Shown here: positions 42,790 to 51,685 of the stretch, piece after piece
Numbering within the stretch: the stretch's first letter is position 1
How the letters are laid out: each line of letters opens with the position of its first letter
Source of the DNA: Anaerolineae bacterium
GTDB taxonomy: Bacteria > Chloroflexota > Anaerolineae > Aggregatilineales > Phototrophicaceae
Direction: 5' to 3'
NCBI GenBank assembly: GCA_022822305.1
Contig: JAJEBY010000003.1
Coordinates: 124,001-188,000 of the forward strand
DNA: 64,000 nucleotides
The notes under the pieces: model-generated
Database searches by the model: none
Told to the model about the DNA's origin: nothing
The model's input: the letters and a program-made list of their open reading frames with translations, nothing else
Translations under genes and position numbers: made by a program

Positions 42790-45051
42790 ATGCCCTATTC
42801 GACCCGCGCGCTTTTCTGCATTTTGCTGCTCAGCCTCTTCGCGCTGTTCTCCGCCGCCCAAGATGCGCCGGCCATCAGCATAACGCCGGAGACGGGCGAG
42901 GTCGAAACTGCGCTGATCATGATTGAGATCAGCGGGCTGGAAGCGCAGACGACGGTCACCATCGAGTTTGTATTCGCGGACGAAGTCGTATTCTCCAGTG
43001 AAGAAACCAGCGATGACGACGGGCAAATCAGCTTCCAAGCGGGCAGCACCGAGGGCGACCTGCCAGGCGCCTATACCGTGCAGGTCCTGCGCGACGGCGA
43101 GGTGCTTGCCAGCGCCGAATTTGAGCTGACCGCGCGTCAAGACGACGGTCTTCCGGGCCAAGTCAGCGTCTCGCCGGCGCAAGGACCGATCGGAACTGTG
43201 CACACGGTTGCCATCACCGCGCTGGAACCGCAAACACAGTACACAGTCGCGATCACCGCGGACGAAACCCTGATCGTCGGTTATCGCCGTCAGCATACCA
43301 GCGACGACGATGGCGCCATCGAAATTGAAGTATTCGCCGAAGTGGGCGATTCCCCCGGTCCGCAAGCGATTGCAGTACGCGATGACGAGGGTGAGTTGGT
43401 TGCCCAAGGTGAATTCACCATTGACGCGCCGCCCGAACGTGATGTCGCCGTCGTTGTGCAGCCGCCCGCCGCTCAAGCGGGGCAAGCAATCGAAATTCAG
43501 CTGACGGGATTGGCGCCCTTTGATCACATCAGCGCTGTGATCATGTCGGCGGACGGAGAGCCGGTCGAGACCTTGACAGCGCGCGCGTCCAACGCTGGCG
43601 AGGCGACGCTGACCTTTGCGTCGTCGGACGATCTGCCGCCCGGCGCCTATTCGATTGATATCCGTGTAATCGACACCGATGAGGCCTTGGCCAGCGCCAC
43701 CCTGGAAATTTTAGCCGAGGCGCCCGCCGCCGACGAAGAGGCGCCGAACGAGCAAACGGAATCGAATGACACTGACGACGGTCCGGCTGTCGCCAGCGCC
43801 GGTATCGAGCCGCAGTCGGCGCTGATCGGCTCCAGTCACGTGATTACCGTTCGCGACCTCGCGCCTGACGAAACCGTGACCTTCAATGTCACATTCGAGG
43901 GCAAGAGCGTCTACCGCACGGAAAAGACAGCGGACGACGTCGGCATGATCCGGCTGGAGCTGGTCACCACCGCGGGCGATAAAGCCGGCGATTACATTGT
44001 ATCCGTCATGCGCGAAGCGGGAGCGGGGCCTTCCGTGACACTGACCGCGATTCGGGAAGCGGCAAGCGACATCAGTTCGCCGCTCGTCGCCAGCCCGGGT
44101 GAAGTCATCCGCGGCCAGCTGATCAACGGCAGCGCGGCGCTTGATATCGCGGCGCAAGCCGGTCAATACCTGCTGATCGAGGTATCCGCCGACGACTTCG
44201 ACCCCGCCGCCACCCTCTACGATCCGGATGGATTTGCCATCACCTTCAGCGACGACAGCCGCCTGCGCAAGGACCCGAGCATCGGTCCGCTGCGTGTGAC
44301 CGAAAGCGGCCAGTACGCATTGGAAGTATCGCCCTCCCCCAGCATGAATTCACGCCGCGTCATCGAAGGCGAATTCACCGTAACTGTCCGGACGGTCAGC
44401 GTAGCGTCAATCGCATATGACGGTGAAATTGACTTTGCGCTCAACGCCGACGCGCCCACAATCTATTATGAATTGCCGGTTGAAACCGGTGACAGCCTGA
44501 CCATCAGCATCGACAGCGGCGGCGAGCTGGATACCATGATGCAGCTGATCGCCCCAGACGGCTTCGAACTCGCCTTTGACGACGACGGTGGCGCCGGTTT
44601 TGATGCCGAATTCAGCAACCTGATCTTCGACCGCACGGCAACTTACATCTTGGCCCTGACGACATTCAGCGGCGACGCCAGCGGCAGCGGAACCATTCGC
44701 GTCACGCGCAACCCGGTGCGCGCGCTGGAAGACGGCGCAACCATCATCAACCTCAGCGACAAGCTGATTCGCGACCTGGTCATATTCGATGCCGTCGCCG
44801 ATGAAATGCTGATCCTGAACCTGGAAAAACTTGATGGCGATGTGGAAGATCTCTTCGTCACCGCGACGATGGAAGGCATGGAAGTGATGTCCTACAGCAC
44901 TATGGGTGTGCCCGATGACTTGCCGCTGGCGTTTGTCATGCCCATGAGCGGACGCGTGGTGGTGACTTTGGAGAAATTCGGCCAGGACGATGGCATCTCA
45001 CTCAGCGTTTCTCTCGAACGCCCTTGTACCTCGGCCGATCGTGAGCATTAG
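42790..45051 (+). CDS. Large secreted protein with tandem beta-sandwich repeats and PPC-like domains
   Basis: 753 residues. N-terminal signal peptide (about residues 1-22, cleavage near AAQDAP). Residues about 23-400 contain four tandem repeats of about 90 residues, each with a proline/glycine turn, a hydrophobic strand and a conserved SDDDG or AGEA-type loop; the fourth begins near IEPQSALIGSS. After them two to three further domains contain LPVETGDSLTISIDSG and DTMMQLIAPDGFEL, resembling bacterial pre-peptidase C-terminal (PPC) folds, often found on secreted hydrolases; no catalytic domain is visible here. Possible surface or extracellular-matrix protein. SD is GGAG. Confidence 0.7.
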   Translation: MPYSTRALFCILLLSLFALFSAAQDAPAISITPETGEVETALIMIEISGLEAQTTVTIEFVFADEVVFSSEETSDDDGQISFQAGSTEGDLPGAYTVQVLRDGEVLASAEFELTARQDDGLPGQVSVSPAQGPIGTVHTVAITALEPQTQYTVAITADETLIVGYRRQHTSDDDGAIEIEVFAEVGDSPGPQAIAVRDDEGELVAQGEFTIDAPPERDVAVVVQPPAAQAGQAIEIQLTGLAPFDHISAVIMSADGEPVETLTARASNAGEATLTFASSDDLPPGAYSIDIRVIDTDEALASATLEILAEAPAADEEAPNEQTESNDTDDGPAVASAGIEPQSALIGSSHVITVRDLAPDETVTFNVTFEGKSVYRTEKTADDVGMIRLELVTTAGDKAGDYIVSVMREAGAGPSVTLTAIREAASDISSPLVASPGEVIRGQLINGSAALDIAAQAGQYLLIEVSADDFDPAATLYDPDGFAITFSDDSRLRKDPSIGPLRVTESGQYALEVSPSPSMNSRRVIEGEFTVTVRTVSVASIAYDGEIDFALNADAPTIYYELPVETGDSLTISIDSGGELDTMMQLIAPDGFELAFDDDGGAGFDAEFSNLIFDRTATYILALTTFSGDASGSGTIRVTRNPVRALEDGATIINLSDKLIRDLVIFDAVADEMLILNLEKLDGDVEDLFVTATMEGMEVMSYSTMGVPDDLPLAFVMPMSGRVVVTLEKFGQDDGISLSVSLERPCTSADREH

Positions 45052-45081
45052 CGCGCTTAATCTCGGAAGGAGCTTGACGAC

Positions 45082-45858
45082 ATGGACTTGATTTCCGCCG
45101 AACAGATCGAACAGTACCGCCGCGACGGCTATTTCATTTTGGAGTCTGTGATTCCCGACGTTGTAGTCGGAGCCCTGCGTCAGGAGTGCATGCGTTATGT
45201 AGACAGCTTCGAACGGGAAATGGAAGCGGAGGGCAGGTTGACCCAGGGCATCAATCACTACAAACGGCGTTACTTCGTCGCCAATCGCAGCGCGGACAAT
45301 CGCATCATGACCGACTTTCTCCACAGCGAACTGATGGCGGATATCTGCCGCGCCACACTCGGCGAGGACGCCTATCTCTTCAACGAGCAGTACGTGGTCA
45401 AGGCGGCCGATACCGATAGCAAATTCGCCTGGCATCAAGATTCCGGCTATGTCGGCCATTATCACCGCGCCTATCTGTCTTGCTGGTGCGCGCTGGACGA
45501 TATGAGTATCGAAAACGGCACGATCTACGTCCTGCCTTACGGACGCGATGGCAGAAACAACAGCGACGACATCAGCGACCACACTGTAGAAGCCGGTACC
45601 AACGACAAAGTCGGTTATCACGGAGACGATCCCGGCGATCCCGCCATTGTGCCCGCCGGCAGCATCGTCGTCTTCAGCAGCCGCACCTTCCATCGCAGCG
45701 GCGCCAATCGCACAGACAATTATCGCCGCAGCTATTTGGCGCAGTATTCGCCCGAACCCATCATGTCAAAGGACGGAAGCAAACTGTGGCAGCGCGCCGA
45801 ACCAATCCTGCGCAACGGTGTCCGCTGCCAGCCGGGATACCCGCCGATCGCATCCTAG
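45082..45858 (+). CDS. Phytanoyl-CoA dioxygenase (PhyH) family protein
   Basis: 258 residues. Fe(II)/2-oxoglutarate oxygenase family. The iron ligands His and Asp are in WHQDSGY and the distal His in FHRSGAN; the Arg of NYRRSY would bind 2-oxoglutarate. The substrate is unknown; related enzymes act in lipid, halogenated or secondary metabolite oxidation. AAGGAG lies upstream of ATG 45082. Its stop overlaps that of the convergent Fe-S gene (CTAG shared). Confidence 0.87.
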   Translation: MDLISAEQIEQYRRDGYFILESVIPDVVVGALRQECMRYVDSFEREMEAEGRLTQGINHYKRRYFVANRSADNRIMTDFLHSELMADICRATLGEDAYLFNEQYVVKAADTDSKFAWHQDSGYVGHYHRAYLSCWCALDDMSIENGTIYVLPYGRDGRNNSDDISDHTVEAGTNDKVGYHGDDPGDPAIVPAGSIVVFSSRTFHRSGANRTDNYRRSYLAQYSPEPIMSKDGSKLWQRAEPILRNGVRCQPGYPPIAS

Positions 45859-47363
45859 CCGAACAATTCGAGGGTGCCGCGCATTTCCATCGGCAGCGTG
45901 AAGATCTGCCAGGCGGCGCTCATCATCAAGAGGTAGATGGCCGCCCACGGCAATATGGCCAGCCAGGCTTTCCGTCGGTAGCGGCGCAGAGAGATATTCA
46001 ACGCCAGGCGCATGCTCCAGAAAAAACCGCCCAGCAACGCCAACAGCTGTATGATGCCGATCAGCCAGGCGCCAACGCTGAAGCTCCAGGTCTGCCAATC
46101 GCCGACGCCGCCGAAGAACTCTTGAATCACCGGCACGATCAAGCCCGGACCGACCAGCAGATGGAAACTGTAATGCGCGAACCAGATGCCAAATCCGATG
46201 GGCGCAAATGACGGCGCGTACGCGGCCAGCGTGTCGCGGATTGAATCGCGCTTGTACGAAAACGTCAGACGTCGTGTCAGATAAGACGCGGACACCCCAA
46301 CCGCCAGCGGCAACAGCAAATTCACGACGCCAAATATCAGCAGCAGCACGACGAATTCACTGGTGATGCCCAATCCAAGCGCCAAGCGCTCTTGCAGCTC
46401 ATAATAGGGCGGTACCATGCCGAAGGCGTTCGACAAGCCCATGAAGGCCAGCGCCATCACCAGTAGCGACACATCCCAACGCCGCGGCCAGCTGTCGGCG
46501 CGACCCAACTCCCGACCCGGCGCGCGCGAAAACAGACTGACGTTGTCGTGCGGGCAGGCGCGCACGCAATCCAAACACATCGTGCAATCGAGATTGCTGC
46601 GAATCTGCGGCGCGAATAGCTCGGTGCCGCAACCCAACGTGCCTTCGGGTCCGTGAACGACCTCAAGCTGGCGCTGCTCATCAGATCCGACTATTGGTAT
46701 CGCGTCCGTACGCACTAAAGTCTGCCGCGCATAACTCCCGTTCACGCATTCCTTGCCGACGCAGGTCGCGCAAACATCGTGGGATCGGACCTCGATCTGC
46801 GTTGGCGACAGCGTCGAATAGACTAAATTGAAACTGCCCAGCGGACAAACATATTTGCAGAATGCCGATTCCGTGAACAGCGCTTCCATCACAAAGGAGG
46901 CTCCAAAATAGGCCAGAATGAGCCAAGCCGTCAGCCAGGGACTGGCCCAGAGATCCAGATACTCGTACAAGAAGAACAGGGCGAACAGGCTGCCAATGGC
47001 GATCCATTTGTTGCGCAAGCGCTGAGGAAAGCGCCGGCCTCCCAGCGACAAGCGCTTGGCCAAAGTACGCGGCAAGGTAAATGGACAGCCCATGCAGAAG
47101 AGGTTGCCTGCCAATAGCAGCGCCAGCACCACGAAACCGCGATAATGTACCCAGGGCGTCACCGTCGCCAGGTTGCGCGCCGCCGCTTGCGGTCCGCTCA
47201 ATCCATCAACAACCAATGCCAGCGCCGCCAGCGTCAGCAATGTCTGAAAAATCAGGCGCCCATAACGCCAACGCAGCAGCCTGCCCAGCAACGGCAGCTC
47301 CAGCACATCCCTGCCCAATGCCCTTGTGTCTGTCAGTCTATCTGCGCCAGCAGCGCGCGCCAT
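45855..47363 (-). CDS. NapH/NosR-like membrane-bound Fe-S protein
   Basis: 502 residues with about ten hydrophobic helices. Two CxxCP-type motifs are near the membrane: CMGCPF and CKYVCPLG. Further Cys motifs are CATCVGKEC and CTMCLDCVRACPHDN, suggesting two 4Fe-4S clusters. This resembles quinol-oxidising polyferredoxins such as NapH or the NosR membrane domain. No nitrate or nitrous-oxide reductase gene adjoins, so the electron partner is unknown. It follows the exchanger gene by 15 bases on the same strand and converges on the PhyH gene. Confidence 0.75.
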   Translation of the reverse strand: MARAAGADRLTDTRALGRDVLELPLLGRLLRWRYGRLIFQTLLTLAALALVVDGLSGPQAAARNLATVTPWVHYRGFVVLALLLAGNLFCMGCPFTLPRTLAKRLSLGGRRFPQRLRNKWIAIGSLFALFFLYEYLDLWASPWLTAWLILAYFGASFVMEALFTESAFCKYVCPLGSFNLVYSTLSPTQIEVRSHDVCATCVGKECVNGSYARQTLVRTDAIPIVGSDEQRQLEVVHGPEGTLGCGTELFAPQIRSNLDCTMCLDCVRACPHDNVSLFSRAPGRELGRADSWPRRWDVSLLVMALAFMGLSNAFGMVPPYYELQERLALGLGITSEFVVLLLIFGVVNLLLPLAVGVSASYLTRRLTFSYKRDSIRDTLAAYAPSFAPIGFGIWFAHYSFHLLVGPGLIVPVIQEFFGGVGDWQTWSFSVGAWLIGIIQLLALLGGFFWSMRLALNISLRRYRRKAWLAILPWAAIYLLMMSAAWQIFTLPMEMRGTLELFG

Positions 47364-47378
47364 GTCTTCCCCGCGATG

Positions 47379-48434
47379 CTAAATGGCTGTCCCGCTTGCG
47401 ATAGTATAGATTACGAATGCCGCGTAAAGCAGCAGCAAAATGAAACCTTCCAGCCGGCTCAAGCCACGCTGAGTCCACAAGAACGCGAACAGCACTAGGG
47501 TGGTCAGCACCAATATGCCGATGGAAATCCACAGGTTGTCGGTACCGACATCAATACCGCTGATGCCCTGGAAGGCCAACGCAATCGACCAGGGCAACGC
47601 CAGACCTATCAACAAGTCAAATGTGTTGGAGCCGACGGCGTTGGCGACGGCCATGCCACCTCGCCCCTCGCGCGCCACGTCTACCGACGACATCAGATCC
47701 GGCGCCGAGGTCCCGGCCGCCAGCAAGGTCAAAGCGACGATGACCGGCGGAATGCCGATGCCGTGGGCAAAGACGATGGTGGATTCGACCAAGATATAAC
47801 TCAAGATGACAATGAGGCCGATGGAAACGGCAAATGCCCAGACAAAATTCTTTTGCGGCGCGCCTATGATCGGGCGCAAAATGCCGGATATCAGCGCTTC
47901 GAATTGGCGCCAGCCCGCGATTTTCGTTTTGCCCGCCTGCCCCTCATCCTCGGTGGTTTGTGGTTCGTCATCTTCCTCCGGATCTTTCAGGAACGCGAGC
48001 ACCACCAGATAGACTGCGTATCCAACCAGACCCAATACCGCTTCGATCAGCGAAACGCGCCCATCGAAGAAAACCAATCCCAAATACAAAATGGATAACA
48101 GGTAATAGACGATGTCGCGCCCCACCGCGAACAAATGAACGTGCAAACCGCCCGCCACCACCGCCGAGACGCCCGTGATCACCAATATGTTGAAGACCGC
48201 CGAGCCGACAATAGTGCCGATTCCGACATCGCTGTGCGCGCCGCCGCTGGAGAAGAGCGCGATCAACGCGATGGCCAGCTCCGGCGCAGACGAGCCAATC
48301 GCCATCAGCGACGCGCCCGCCACCTCATCGGACAGCTTCAAGCGGCGGGAGATCGCGTCGAGGCTGGGGATGAAAAACTTGTCCGTGACCACCGCCAGAA
48401 TCAATACCACGACGATTATCAGGATCAAACTCAT
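47379..48434 (-). CDS. Sodium/calcium exchanger family membrane protein
   Basis: 351 residues with about eleven helices. The two Na_Ca_ex motifs are present, GASLMAIGSSAPELAIAL near residue 45 and ALTLLAAGTSAPDLMSSV near 240, with two acidic residues for cation binding. The central loop is acidic (KDPEEDDEPQTTEDE). It probably exports calcium in exchange for sodium or protons, like the YrbG/CaxA-type families. ATG 48434 has GGAGG upstream. It is the first gene of an operon with the NapH-like protein. Confidence 0.9.
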   Translation of the reverse strand: MSLILIIVVVLILAVVTDKFFIPSLDAISRRLKLSDEVAGASLMAIGSSAPELAIALIALFSSGGAHSDVGIGTIVGSAVFNILVITGVSAVVAGGLHVHLFAVGRDIVYYLLSILYLGLVFFDGRVSLIEAVLGLVGYAVYLVVLAFLKDPEEDDEPQTTEDEGQAGKTKIAGWRQFEALISGILRPIIGAPQKNFVWAFAVSIGLIVILSYILVESTIVFAHGIGIPPVIVALTLLAAGTSAPDLMSSVDVAREGRGGMAVANAVGSNTFDLLIGLALPWSIALAFQGISGIDVGTDNLWISIGILVLTTLVLFAFLWTQRGLSRLEGFILLLLYAAFVIYTIASGTAI

Positions 48435-48578
48435 CGAAACCTCCATCACGCGCGGCGCTCCGTTCCAGCGGTCATGCCGTTTTCATCCCCAACGAACCAT
48501 GTGCAAAGCGTACAATTCCTGCGACTATATCAATTATACCACCCACAGATCATACGGCGGATTCAGCCGGGAGGTAGC

Positions 48579-49067
48579 ATGAAAGCCGCGGACATCAAAT
48601 TGCTGTACGACTATAACGATTGGGCCACGGCGCGCGTCATGCGCGCGGCCGACCGCGTCTCTCCAGAGCAATTTCTGGCGCGCAACGAATTCGGATGGGA
48701 GAACCTGCGCGGAACGCTCGTCCATATCATGCAAGCCGAAATCGTCTGGCGTCATCGTCTCTTTGAAGGCGGAGATATCGACTGGCTGAATGCCAGCGAC
48801 TTCCCAAGCGTCGATGCTATTCGCGATCGCAGAGACACGGAAATCGCCGCCCTGCGTCGCTACATCGAGGGTCTGAGCGATGAAGCGGTCAACGCGCCTC
48901 TCGCCTTCGAAAGGAACGAAAAGACTATCCAAGCGCAGTTGTGGCAATTCCTGGCGCACGTGGTCAATCACGGCACCCAGCATCGCAGCGAATGCGCGGC
49001 GCTATTGACTGGATTCGGACACTCTCCGGGCGATCTGGATCTCGTTCTTTTCCTCGGCAGCCGCTGA
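48579..49067 (+). CDS. DinB-like protein, paralogue 1
   Basis: 162 residues. The DinB/YfiT-type four-helix bundle is indicated by LVHIMQAEIVWRH and NHGTQHRSEC, whose His residues could bind a metal. DinB proteins are often thiol-dependent transferases or damage-inducible enzymes; no function is known for this one. GGGAGG precedes the ATG. It is the first of three tandem paralogues with almost the same C-terminal sequence. Confidence 0.88.
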   Translation: MKAADIKLLYDYNDWATARVMRAADRVSPEQFLARNEFGWENLRGTLVHIMQAEIVWRHRLFEGGDIDWLNASDFPSVDAIRDRRDTEIAALRRYIEGLSDEAVNAPLAFERNEKTIQAQLWQFLAHVVNHGTQHRSECAALLTGFGHSPGDLDLVLFLGSR

Positions 49068-49105
49068 CGCCCGTCCGATTCGCCGACGGTAACAGGAGAG
49101 ACATC

Positions 49106-49612
49106 ATGAACTGCGAGGACATCCGGCTGCTTTTCGAATACAACCATTGGGCCAATGAACGCATTCTGGCGGCGGCGGAGAATCTCAACGATGATCAATT
49201 GAAAGCGTCGAACGATTTGGGCTGGGGCAGCCTGCACGGCATGTTGGCGCACATTCTGGATGCCGAATACGGCTGGAGGCGCTATCTTTCCGATGGTGAA
49301 AACGCGCCCTGGCTGCAAGCGGACGACTTCGCCGATCTCGCCGCCATCCGGCAGCGCTGGGCCGCGGAGAATCAGGCGCTGGAAGCTTACCTCGCAAGTC
49401 TTTCCGATGATGCGCTGGATGGGAAAGTCTTCTACGAAGTCGACGGCCAGCGGCGCTTTCATATCCTTTGGCATTGCCTCATCCACCTGGTCAATCACGG
49501 AACCCAGCATCGCAGCGAATGCGCGGCGCTGTTGACCGAATTGGGCTGCTCGCCCGGCGAAATGGATTTCACCGTATTTCTTAATCAACGACAAGAGGCC
49601 GCGTCGCCATGA
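49106..49612 (+). CDS. DinB-like protein, paralogue 2
   Basis: 168 residues. Contains LAHILDAEYGWRRY and NHGTQHRSECAALLTELG, so both His motifs are retained. AGGAGAG lies upstream. Its stop TGA overlaps the next ATG (ATGA) of paralogue 3, so the two are translationally coupled. The gap to paralogue 1 is 38 bases. Confidence 0.88.
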   Translation: MNCEDIRLLFEYNHWANERILAAAENLNDDQLKASNDLGWGSLHGMLAHILDAEYGWRRYLSDGENAPWLQADDFADLAAIRQRWAAENQALEAYLASLSDDALDGKVFYEVDGQRRFHILWHCLIHLVNHGTQHRSECAALLTELGCSPGEMDFTVFLNQRQEAASP

Positions 49613-50097
49613 GAATCGACGATATCCGTCTGCTCTTCCGCTACAACGATTGGGCCAACGACAAAATTCTCGATGCGGCGGAGGCGCTCACGCCCGAACA
49701 GCTGCGCGCGCCAAACAAATTCGGCTGGGGCAACTTGCTCGGCCTTCTGTTTCATCTCATGGAAGCGCACTACGCCTGGCGTCACATGCTCACAAAAGGC
49801 GAATTCACCGCGTTTCTTGATGAGTCGGATTACCCCGATGTCGACGCCATCCGCGCCTTCATGCGCGATGAGCGGGGCCTGCTCGGCGCCTATCTGGAGC
49901 GCCTGGACGATGACGACCTCGACAGCGATCTGACCTACAACACCGAGCACGGACCGCGCACGCGCACCCTCTGGCACTGCCTCTGGCATCTCGCCAATCA
50001 CGGTACCCAGCATCGCAGCGAATGCGCGGCAATCTTGACCGGCCTTGGCCACTCGCCCGGGGACCTGGATTTCACCGTATTCTTGAACCAACGTTAA
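49609..50097 (+). CDS. DinB-like protein, paralogue 3
   Basis: 162 residues, starting with MRIDDIRLLFRYNDWAND. Conserved elements are LLFHLMEAHYAWRHM and NHGTQHRSECAAILT. The three DinB genes have diverged at their N- and middle regions but the last 30 residues are nearly the same, which suggests recent tandem duplication or conversion of the C-terminal helix. The downstream gene (ABC transporter) has its own promoter 147 bases later. Confidence 0.88.
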   Translation: MRIDDIRLLFRYNDWANDKILDAAEALTPEQLRAPNKFGWGNLLGLLFHLMEAHYAWRHMLTKGEFTAFLDESDYPDVDAIRAFMRDERGLLGAYLERLDDDDLDSDLTYNTEHGPRTRTLWHCLWHLANHGTQHRSECAAILTGLGHSPGDLDFTVFLNQR

Positions 50098-50220
50098 GAA
50101 TGTTCGCGGCAGCAGAATAAACTGAATTGATAGACTTCGAAATCGACTTCAAGCTACATTGCCTTTGATCGCAGAAGGGCGCGTATACCTGCGATTACAG
50201 GCCTTCGCCTCAAAGAAATG

Positions 50221-50250
50221 TTGGAAGGTCAAGGCATTTGTGAGTATACT
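50221..50250 (+). promoter_or_regulatory. Promoter of the carbohydrate ABC transporter operon
   Basis: TTGGAA (50221-50226), 18-base spacer, TATACT (50245-50250), 56 bases before the binding-protein start. Confidence 0.55.
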
Positions 50251-50306
50251 AAGTTCATCTATCCGCGATTGTTTAAGCCATATTAGAAATAGAGAGGAAT
50301 TCACCA

Positions 50307-51596
50307 ATGCGCAATAAAATTTGGACGGCACTATTACTCGTCTTGTTGGTGGCGCTAATGCCACTTGCGGGACAGGCGCAAGACGATGTCATCGTCAGCG
50401 TCATGGCCAATTGGGGCGGCGTCGAACAAGTAGGTTTCGAAGCCGTGCTGGCTGCCTTCACCGAAGCCACCGGCATCGCCACCGAATACATCGGCGATCG
50501 CAATGCCGAAGTCACCGTGCAAACTATGATTGCCGCCGGCAATCCGCCCGATATCCAAAGTATGCCTAGACCCGGCGTCGTGGCCGAATTCGCTCGCGAC
50601 GGCGTGCTCCAGGCCTTGACCAGCGGCGACGATCCCATCATCCCCATGGAAACGCTGCAAGCCAATTATGCCCAGGGCATCATCGATCAAGGCATGGTCG
50701 ATGGCGAAATCTACGGCATCCTGCACGCGCCCAATTCCAAGAGCACCGTCTGGTATCGCACCGACACCTTCGCCGATCTCGATCTGGAAGCCCCGGCGAC
50801 CTGGGACGAATTCCTGGAACTGGTCGATATCCTGGTTGAAGAAGGAATCGCGCCTTTGTCCATGGGTGGCCTCGACGGCTGGACGCTGACCGACTTGTTC
50901 GAGAACATCTACGTCCGCGTCGCCGGACCCGAGGACTACATCAAACTCTTCGTCACTCACGAAATCGAATGGACTGACGAGAGCGTGGTCGAAGCCATGG
51001 GCCACTTCGCCGACTTGATCTCCCCCACCGATGAAAAATTGCTTGGCGGCGCCGAAGGCGCGCTGGCGACCGACTTCATCGGCGGCATGGACCAAATGCT
51101 TCGCGGCGAATCCGGCCTCTATTACGAAGGCGGCTTCATGGGCAACTTCGGTGAGCAGAACTTCCCCGATATGGCGTGCGGCGAAGATTTCAGCTTCTTC
51201 CTCTTCCCGCCCATCAGCGAGGAAATCGGCGCGCCGGTCGTCGGTGGCGGCGGTCTCTGGATCGTCTACAACGACCGTCCCGAAGTCCGCGAGCTGATCC
51301 GCTACCTGCAGAGTCCGGAAGCGCTTACGGTATGGGCTTCCCAGGCAGAAGGCGCGCGTCTGCCGGCCAGCCACCAGGTATCAGAAGATGCGGTTGGCGG
51401 CGCCTGCAACAAGCTCGAAGCAGCTCAAATCGCCAACGCCGACGGCTTCGTCTTTGACGGCTCGGATCTGGCGCCGGGCGCGGTCGGCGGTGACGCCATG
51501 TTCACCGGACTGCAGAACTTCGTCGCCAATCCTGATGATATCGCCGGCGTCCTTGAATTCATCGAAGGCGTCGCCGATACCGCCTACGATATGTAA
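50307..51596 (+). CDS. Extracellular solute-binding protein of a carbohydrate ABC transporter
   Basis: 429 residues. Signal peptide (about 1-24, ending LAGQAQ). Follows the family 1 pattern: VTVQTMIAAGNPPDIQSMPRPG (hinge, substrate side) and GEIYGILHAPNSKSTVWYRT (typical). No lipobox Cys is seen at the cleavage site. It presents sugar or oligosaccharide to the two permeases that follow. A stable hairpin between it and the first permease probably raises its expression relative to the membrane proteins. Confidence 0.93.
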   Translation: MRNKIWTALLLVLLVALMPLAGQAQDDVIVSVMANWGGVEQVGFEAVLAAFTEATGIATEYIGDRNAEVTVQTMIAAGNPPDIQSMPRPGVVAEFARDGVLQALTSGDDPIIPMETLQANYAQGIIDQGMVDGEIYGILHAPNSKSTVWYRTDTFADLDLEAPATWDEFLELVDILVEEGIAPLSMGGLDGWTLTDLFENIYVRVAGPEDYIKLFVTHEIEWTDESVVEAMGHFADLISPTDEKLLGGAEGALATDFIGGMDQMLRGESGLYYEGGFMGNFGEQNFPDMACGEDFSFFLFPPISEEIGAPVVGGGGLWIVYNDRPEVRELIRYLQSPEALTVWASQAEGARLPASHQVSEDAVGGACNKLEAAQIANADGFVFDGSDLAPGAVGGDAMFTGLQNFVANPDDIAGVLEFIEGVADTAYDM

Positions 51597-51616
51597 TCCG
51601 TTTGCAAGACAATATT

Positions 51617-51641
51617 GCGGGTCTCCTGCCCGGAGACCCGC
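51617..51641 (+). promoter_or_regulatory. Intercistronic hairpin after the binding-protein gene
   Basis: GCGGGTCTCC, 5-base loop, GGAGACCCGC: a 10-bp perfect stem without a T-run, 20 bases after the stop. It probably protects the upstream message or partly terminates, as in malE-malF-type operons. Confidence 0.7.
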
Positions 51642-51685
51642 TCTTCGCCAAATTCTAGCGCATTCGATTATTCATCTGGAATACG

